From a virus: a DNA stretch of 23,569 nucleotides. The translations under genes and the position numbers were made by a program. Below are positions 1 to 9,000 of this stretch, piece after piece (the first letter of the stretch is position 1; each line of letters begins with the position of its first letter). The stretch lies in IMG/VR virus record IMGVR_UViG_3300047364_000154, positions 1 through 23,569 of that record. One strand, given 5' to 3'. The notes below the pieces were generated by a model. It worked only from the letters and a program-made list of their open reading frames with translations. It searched no databases and had not been told where the DNA came from.

Positions 1-3000
1 GAAGCACAGGAGGTACAGGGTGGTACTCTAGACATTATTAATAATATTCAAAAATATGCAGACATTGATTACTATGAAAAGAACTTACTTAGACAACACG
101 ATACTTTGGATGTTAGTATCACTAATAGTAGCGACACAATTGTACTACAAGATGCAAGGAGTTTTCCAGAAAAAGACGGATATATTAGAATAGATGATGA
201 GATAATATTTTACGCAACTAGAACTGATACAACCTTAAGTGGATGTTCTAGAGGTGTTAGTGGTAATACAAAAATTGGTGATCTATACAGTAAAAGTAAT
301 TTTGTAAGTACAACTGCTACAGCACATGCTGCTGGTCAAACAGTTTACAATATTAGTAATCTTTTTCTTTATGCATTAGTAAAGAATTTTGAGAAACAAT
401 ATCTAGGTTCATTCCCTGAGAAATATCTTAGAGGTAGTGTTGATAAAAGAACCTTAATAAAGAACATACAGAATTTCTATAAAGCGAAAGGAACTGATAG
501 TTCTATTAAGTTTGTTTTCAATAGTATTATTGATAAGGACTTTGATCCTCTTGATCGTACTAACTTAGCACAGTTTGAGTGGTTTATAAAATCTGAGTTT
601 GATAATATTGCCATAGATGTTACAAGTCCAAATGGTCAATTTTTAGTTGGTGATAGAATCAAAACCACTACTGCTAGTGGAGAGATTGCTAAGATTGTTA
701 GAAATGATCAGAACGTAATTACAAGAGTATATTTAAGACAAGTATCCAGCACCTTCTCTCTTGGAGATAGTGTTACTGGCACTACAGGATCAACATTTAC
801 TGCTAGTACAGTATATACATTCCCTAATGGTATTTTCTACATCAACTTTGGTAAATTGCCACAGTTATTTGGAGATTTTGAATATGGCAAATATTATTTT
901 GCACCAGAAGGAATAAGGATCTTCCAAAACTGGCAAATTATATGGAATCAATCTGACCCTTCTAACTTACCGATGCCTATCCATCCAGATGGTCATCCTA
1001 TGAAGTTTAGTACCACTAGAGAAGGTACATTACTTGGTGGTCAACAATATTACAACAGCAAACCTGTTCTTGGTGTCAAGACAAACTACGATAATGAATT
1101 CCAACCAGAATTCATGATGAATGTTGATGAGTCTAATAAGATTTACTATTATTGTGCTTATCATCGTTACATGTCAGGTCTTGATGGTGATGAAGGTTAC
1201 ATGGAGTTGGTTGCTAATACAAGACCAAGAAAAATTGTAAAACCTGAGGTATACAAACCAAGAGATTTTACATATAAAGCATCTAATGCAGATTGGATAA
1301 ACGTATATGCACTTAAGTGTAAAGTTATATCTGGTGATGTAAAAAGTTTAGTAGGAAAGAAAATAGTTCAATCTGATACAGAAGAGTATGACTATGCAGA
1401 TGCTGTTGTAGACAATGTATATGCAGATGGAACTAGAGATGATGAGGTAATCTATAATATAGTTTTAGCACCAGAGACAGTTAATGGTACATTTGGTGTC
1501 TCAACTAAGACTCAACTTGAGAAAGTGCTAATAGGCACTAAGTCTAAAGGAGATAGGATTGATGTATTCTCTACTACTGGTTGGGATAATACAGGATCAG
1601 TATTGATTGGTGATGAGACAATTACATTTAGTGAAAAGACTGTAGGTCAATTTATTATTGACAATAGATTAGCACAGACTGCTGTGCAGCACGATGTTGG
1701 TACACCAGTATACAAACCTGTTACAATAGCAGGATCTGGTGTCACGTTGTTGACGATGGGTATTGTTTATAATTTACAACCATCAGATCCACAACCATAC
1801 TCTTTTGTAGGAGATAAGATACAAGTATCTAATCCTGGTTTTGAGACTTCTGATTCTAAGATTGTAAACGTAGGAACAAATCAGACTAGATGGATATTAG
1901 GAACTGGTGCAGCAGTTAATGTTCCTACATTATCTGCAGTTGCTACATCATTAGATCAAGTACCAACAAATGTATCTGCTATACTTGCAGATGATCAGTA
2001 TTATTATATTGCTAGTTCTAGTTTCCCATCACATAAAATTTTAGATGGTTCTACTGTGACACAAACAGTATTGGATCAGAAACTTCTTCGTATTATTAGA
2101 AAACAAGCAACTAGAACTACAGAAACATATCCTACACCTAAGAGAGATATTGGTATTGGATTAAATGGTGTTCCTTTTTATGGTTATAAAGATGCAGAAA
2201 GTATTAGATATGGTAAGTTAGAACAAATCAAGGTTGATCTTCGTGGAACTGGATATGTAAGACCACCATTTGTATTGATTGATCAAGTACCTAATAAAGC
2301 AAGAGCAATATTAGCAGGACAAGTTGTAGAAAGCATAAGTGTGGATACTACTGATGTATTTCCTAGAACTCCAGACGTATTAATTACATCTGGTAGAAAT
2401 GCTGCTGTTCGTGCTGTAGTAACTGGTGGTAAGGTCACAAGTCTTATACTTGATAATGCTGGTGAGTTCTATTCTTCACCTCCACAAGTTGTAATTAGAG
2501 ATAATGCTGGTAGAGGTAGGTTTGCTGAGTTTGAAGCAGTTGTTAATACTGATGGACAGATTACTGGATTTAATAAGATTGCAGAGGGTAACTTCTATAA
2601 TCAAAATACTGTAATAGTTGAAATAGTTCCAGTGGGCAGTGGTGCAACTGGTATACCTCTTCTTAAAGAATGGAATTTTAATAGATATAAAAAATTAGAA
2701 ACTAAATTAGACACAGAGAATGGTTATGTATTTGGAAACAGCAATAACGTATTGGAGTATGGTTATGGTTATGCTGCAAACCCGAAAGCACTTCGTGTTT
2801 CTCTTAGTGATAACCTAAACAGTGCTGGAACAGAACCAGCATCTAAATCACACTCACCTATTATTGGTTTTGCTTATGATGGTAATCCAATCTATGGTGC
2901 GTTTGGTTATCAAGATCCTTTAGATTCTACGTCATCTATTACTAGAATGACATCTAGTTATTCTATTAATGGAAATCGTTCTGAAGGACCTGACTTGACA

Positions 3001-6000
3001 ACCTATCCTATCGGAACTTTTGTCAATGACTATACCTATACCCACAAAAGTGGCACACTAGATGAAAACAATGGAAGATTTTGCACCACCCCAGAATTTC
3101 CGCAAGGAACTTATGCTTATTTCATTACTATTGATAGCAATCAAGTACCGCAGTATCCATACATTATAGGAGAGAATTTTTATTCTCTTCCTGTAGATAG
3201 TAATTACAATTCTGATATTAACCAGAACGACATTCCTAAAAAAGCAAGACGTTTTTACCAAGCAGGAATGCCACGTAATGGTGATGGTTTTATTGCACAA
3301 ATAGAAGAAGTAAAACAAGGTAATGTTGAGAGTGTTAGTGTATTAGATACATCTGCTAACTTCTCTATCAACTCGCAGTTATATTTTGACAATACAGGAA
3401 CACAAGGTTCAGAAGCAGAAGCAATCGTTAGTTCTGTAAAAGGTAAAGATGTATCTTACTTACAATCAAAAGAAAACAAGGTTGTTAAACTAACAATCAT
3501 TCAAAGTGCATACTTATTTGCAGATGATACGTTATCACAACCGACGTCTGGTGCATCTGGAACTATTGTTGGAACAGTTAAGAATGATAGTACAATTGTA
3601 TTGAAAAATGTAACTGGTACATTCAATAATACTGGTACATTCTCTGCTGCTATTAAGACATTTGATATTTTATTAGATCAAAGAAGTTCTTACACTAAAG
3701 GTGCAATATTAAGTTTGACTGATGGTGTAAATGCTCCTATTGCTACTGCCGAAGTATTAGAAGGAACGTCTGCCCAAAACGTAGTCCAGATCAAGGTTTT
3801 GACAGGTACATGGACTACTGATAACACATATTTCATACAGTCTAATGATTTGTTCAATACATCTGGAACTAGAATAGTAACACTCACATCATTGAGTGAT
3901 GGATTAGAACCATTTGAAGTAAATCAAAGTGTAGCACTAATAGAAACCACATCCAATCATGGATTGGGAATTGGAGACAATGTAACTATTGACATCAACC
4001 CTGATGATGCAACTAAAACAAAAACATACTACATTAGAAAGAGATTATATCAAGAGGCAGTTCTAATACCTCCTAATGCAAAGACCAATATTAATTTTAC
4101 AGGAATAGGAAGATATGAAATCCTTAATGGTGGTGCTGATTACACAGCTGGCACTTACACTAGCATTGCTCTTACTGGTGGATCGGGATCTGGAGCAACT
4201 GCTACCTTTACTGTATCTTCTGCAGGGGTAGTTTCTGGTATACAGATACAAGATGCTGGTGTAGGATATGCAAGAGGAGATTATCTTGGAGTTGCAGATG
4301 AGGATCTAGTAAGATCTGGTGCATCACAATCAACATCAAGGTTTACAATCTATGTTGGTCATGTAGGTGTTGCTGTTGGTGCAACAAAAGTTACTGTAGA
4401 TAACGCACAAGGATTTGCAACAGATGACTTTATACAAATAGGTCAAGAAGTTTTAAAGATTGCTGGTATTAATGGAAACGATCTTTCTGTAACTAGAGGA
4501 CAAGAGGGAACTACAGATGTAGATCATTTTGATGGACAGGAAGTATCTCTTTACAATGCTCAATATAACTTTACAAATAATTACCAGATCTTTAGTGGTT
4601 CACTATCAGGTTACATACAATCCTATGATCCTATAACACATAAGATAGTTGTTGTATATGATTATGCAACATTAAACACTAATGCAAATAAAGTTGTATT
4701 GAGTTCTAGTTTCTTTGATACTAGCACACCACAAAGATTGGTTGCTGTTAGATCTGCTGAAGATGTAGTATACAAATTTGAATTCTCAGAAGATAATAGT
4801 ACATTTGTACCTAACCCTAACATAGATCTACAAGAATTTTACAAGTATAAGTTTGATACGTCTCATTCTAGTCTCACTGGGACTTACTTTGATATTAGTC
4901 CAAGTAGTAATTACAATTTAATTACAGTAGAGAAAATTGAATCAACTATATTACCTGGTAATGCTGGTGCATTTACAGATGTTAAGTTTGGATTTGGTTC
5001 TAGACTTACTACTAATACATATCAAACAAAAACTGGAACAGATTTTACAAACTTCTATTACTTTGATAATAAGAATGTAGTAAACTCTGGAGGATCATAC
5101 TTTAAACTTGTAACTGATCCTCTACAAGGAACTAAGACTATCAATTATGTTACACCAAATCGTTTTGTTTATGATGTTACCAGTACTCCTCTTTGGGATG
5201 GTTCTGGATCCATTTCTTATACTACTAATGGTCAGTTCGCTATCGGTAAGATTAATACAGTCGGAATTATAAATTTAGGATTAAACTATAAGAAAGTTCC
5301 AGTTATCACTGGTGTTGATCCTGCAGAGTCTTACAGAGCAGCAGCAACTGTAACATTTGATGCAGCATCACAAACTATTACAGGAGTTGACATTACAAAT
5401 GAAGGATCTAACTATGTAAATCCTAAAATTGTAATAACTAAGTCTGATGGATCAGATGTAAAATTCAATGTTCTTGTAAGAGAAGGTAAAGTCACATCTA
5501 TTACTGTAGAAAAACCAGGCAGAGGTTATACATATGCACCTGAGATTCTTATTGTAGAAGGTGAGGTAGAAGCATTTGTTGAGAGTACATCTATAGGTGT
5601 ACCACAGAGTGTAAGAATAACATCTAACGGTGGAGCATTCCATTTAGATGAAACTGTGTCATCTACATTCCGATCTAACTATGTTCTTGCATTGAAAAAT
5701 TATAATGGCAACTTTAGAATTGGTGAACAAGTAGTTCAAAAAATTAATGGTGTAGAAGTATTCAGAGCAACAGTTGTAGATTGGAGATTTGGATCTAATT
5801 TACTTAAGGTAGAAAATTCTACTGGTATAGTTCGTGAAGATGTTTCTATAGAATCTACAATTATGCCAGTATCTGGTATAGTACAATCTATATTTGTAAC
5901 TACATTTAGTGAAGAGATTTCTAGTTTTTATGATAACTTAGGTTTCTATCAATCAGACAAAGGAAAACTAGGTGTACAAAATCAAAAGATAATAGACAGT

Positions 6001-9000
6001 TTATTCTATCAAGATTATTCTTATGTTATTAAGTCAGGAACATCTATTGAGCAATGGCGTGATCTTATCAAAGCAACTACACACCCTGCTGGTTTCAAAT
6101 TATTTGGTCAAGTTGATATTGAAGCAACTGCTAATTTTGCAACAAGAGATCAAGGTTCATTAGTTGAGTTGCCTAAAGATCGTACACCTGATGCAACACA
6201 CTTCACCGTTGTACAACTTTGGGATCCTGAGAAGAATAAGATTACAGTTGAGAACTCAAGTAGAATTGTTACACAGACTGTACAGAAAGTTGAGAACCAA
6301 AGAATACGTAAAGGATTTGGTACTGCTGCAACAAGTGAGTTTAATTTTAACGAAGCAGAGGCATTTGAGTTTACATTAGGTGCAGTATTTGATGGAGCAT
6401 TTGATAATGATGGTAGATTACAAGGAACTACTGCATTTACAACTAAGAAAGATGGTGTGGCATTTAACTTAGCAGATAATAAGTTAAAAAATATGATTGT
6501 GACTCTTGATGGAGTTATACAAGAACCTGGCATTGCATATACTATAAATTCTGGAAATATTACATTCTCACAACCACCTCTTGTTGGCGTTACATTCTAT
6601 GGTAAGGTCTTTAAATTTAAAGATGAACAATACAATACAAAATACTTTAAAAAATTAAGAAATATATTCCAACGTGGTGGTACATGGATAGATTCTGCAA
6701 ATCAAATTGAAAGAAATGTACAGTTTATTATTGATGAGACTATTGGATATGGTAAAGCAACTCACCCATCATTAGACTGGAGTACCAAACAAGATGATTA
6801 TGAGGCAAACATCAGAGCAATCTTAGATGCTTATCAACATGATATTAGATTTGGTGGAAATATCAAGACAATTGATTATGCATCAATCTTTAGTTCGGGT
6901 AGTGCTTATCTTTACATTAGGAATTATAAGACACAATCTAATGATATATTTGAGTATGCAACTAGATTAGCAAAACTTGCAATTAGGAACTGGGACTTTG
7001 TTGATGTAAACATTGCATATGTTCAAGGTCAGAAAACAATGACTGTCAGCAGCACTAAGAATCTTGCTGTTGGTTTGTTTGTAAGTTCTGGTAAATCATA
7101 TCCAACAGGAACTAAGATTGTATCTATTGATAGTGATACACAGGTCACATTAAACAATGCTGCACTTGCAAACTCTGGTGGTGGCGGTGGTGCTCCATCT
7201 GGTACCACTCCTGTATCTGGCACAGGTAGTACAACTACTATTGGCACTAGCACTGCACAAGTTCCATTAGGAAGCACATTCACTGTGCCACCTGGTGCAA
7301 CTGTCACAGTACCTCTTTCTTTCTCAGGTACAACACAAGCTAAGTTTGGTTGGAGTGCATTGAACAATGGTATGTTCTATAAAGCAGGAGAGTTGATAGA
7401 GAAGAATGAAACAGAAATTATTCAATTAGCATTGAATGCAACTCAAACACAGTATCCAAACTTAGGTTGGGGTGGAGGTCCTGGTGTAGCACCATATTAT
7501 CCTCTTCAAATGAGACCATTGATACAGGCGTATGTTTATCATCTTAAGATGGGTGGTAATTTTAAAATTGTAGAGAATGCACAAGCATACTATAAACAAA
7601 ATGATTATCCTTATGGTGAAGAGTTGTATTACGATGCATCATCTTTAGGTGAAGTCCAGAAGGGAATTACTGGAACTGTGGAGTCAACAATTTTCATAAT
7701 GAATGAAGTTAAAAATAATTGTATACAGGCAATGAGAAATCAGTTGTCAATCACAGATCCTAATGTTCTTGTAGATTCTCTAAGTCCTGTATGTGCAGAA
7801 GTAGAGAGTACACTTAACACATACCATGATATTACTGAGACTATTATTACAGAAGGGCGTGGACTTGTAGAGAAGACACCAGTTAATCAAAATAAGTCTG
7901 GTTATTGGACTGGTACAGTAACATATTCTAATTACAATATACTTGGTGATCCTTTACTTCCTGTAGAGGAATGCACTACTGTCATCTCTGCAATGGATTC
8001 ACTGTATGAAAATTTAAGTGATGTTGTAAAAGAAGAGTCTGTAACAAGAAGTCTACCTGATTATATTGATGGTGAGACCACAGACTTTGAATTATATTGG
8101 GATGATAATACTGAAGTAAACACAGAAGAAGATGAAGATTTATTCCTTACAATCAATTCAGTATTACAAAGACCTAAGTTTACAGAAAACTATCCATTAA
8201 AAGATGCTTACTGGATTGATAGAACTGTTATTCCTAACGTAATTAAATTTGATACTGCTCCTATATGGGATCAAGACTTAGGTGCTAAGAGTATTGGTGA
8301 ACCAACTGCTGTAGAAAAAGTTGTAGGTATTGGTGTTTCTAATTACAAGAGATTGACAATTGATTTTGAATTGGTAGATGGTGTTAGAAACGGACCTTTC
8401 TTAATTCTTGATGTATTAGATGGAACTGTTCAAAGCATTGAATCCGAAGATAGTTTGTATGTATTCTTAGATGGTGTACTACAAGTAAATGGAAAGGCGT
8501 ATACTGTTTCAGGTCCTAATATCACATTCCATGATTCTATCAAGAAAGATATGCAGATTGACATGCGTTACATCTATGGTAGAGACGTAGGTCAAATATT
8601 AAACATATATGACTTTGCACCTGACACTTATTTCAGTCAAGGAACTTTCTCATTTGTTGCTTCCCAACAAAACATGGATACTTTGTTAAGTTATACATGG
8701 ATGGGTGAAAAGATAGGTAATCCTATACATGTGTGGCAAACAAGAGCAAATGGTACTAAGAATGTAATAGGTGAACTTTCAAACCCAATTAGAACTGGAA
8801 ACACTGTAGTATTTGAATTAAAATCTCAAAACTCAAATATCGAGTCGGGACTAGATTATACATTTGCATCAAAAGGAAATTACAATAATAGTTTTGTACT
8901 AACAGATGCAGATATAACAAATGAGATTTTAAATCTCAAGAAAGATAGTGATGGTAGAAATATATTAAAAGATCCTAACTCTGATTGGTTTGGAACAGTA

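Noticed and set aside
106-108. TTG as the start of the first gene
   Set aside because: The frame is open to base 1 and the 35 codons before the TTG look coding (NNIQKYADIDYYEKNLLRQH). No good ribosome binding site precedes it. The gene was therefore treated as 5'-partial.
6150-6533. Minus-strand open frame of 127 codons and a + strand one of 71 codons at the same place
   Set aside because: Both overlap well-supported coding sequence of the gp7-like gene and have no start signals.
7180-7197. Possible sequencing error or frameshift in the Gly-codon run
   Set aside because: The reading frame and the module pattern continue unchanged on both sides. Gly-rich linkers are normal in such proteins.
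7029-7367. Open frame of 112 codons on the minus strand
   Set aside because: It lies antisense inside the Gly/Thr-rich linker of the gp7-like gene. The Pro/Val-rich product is what such codons give in the reverse direction, and no ribosome binding site or family match was seen.
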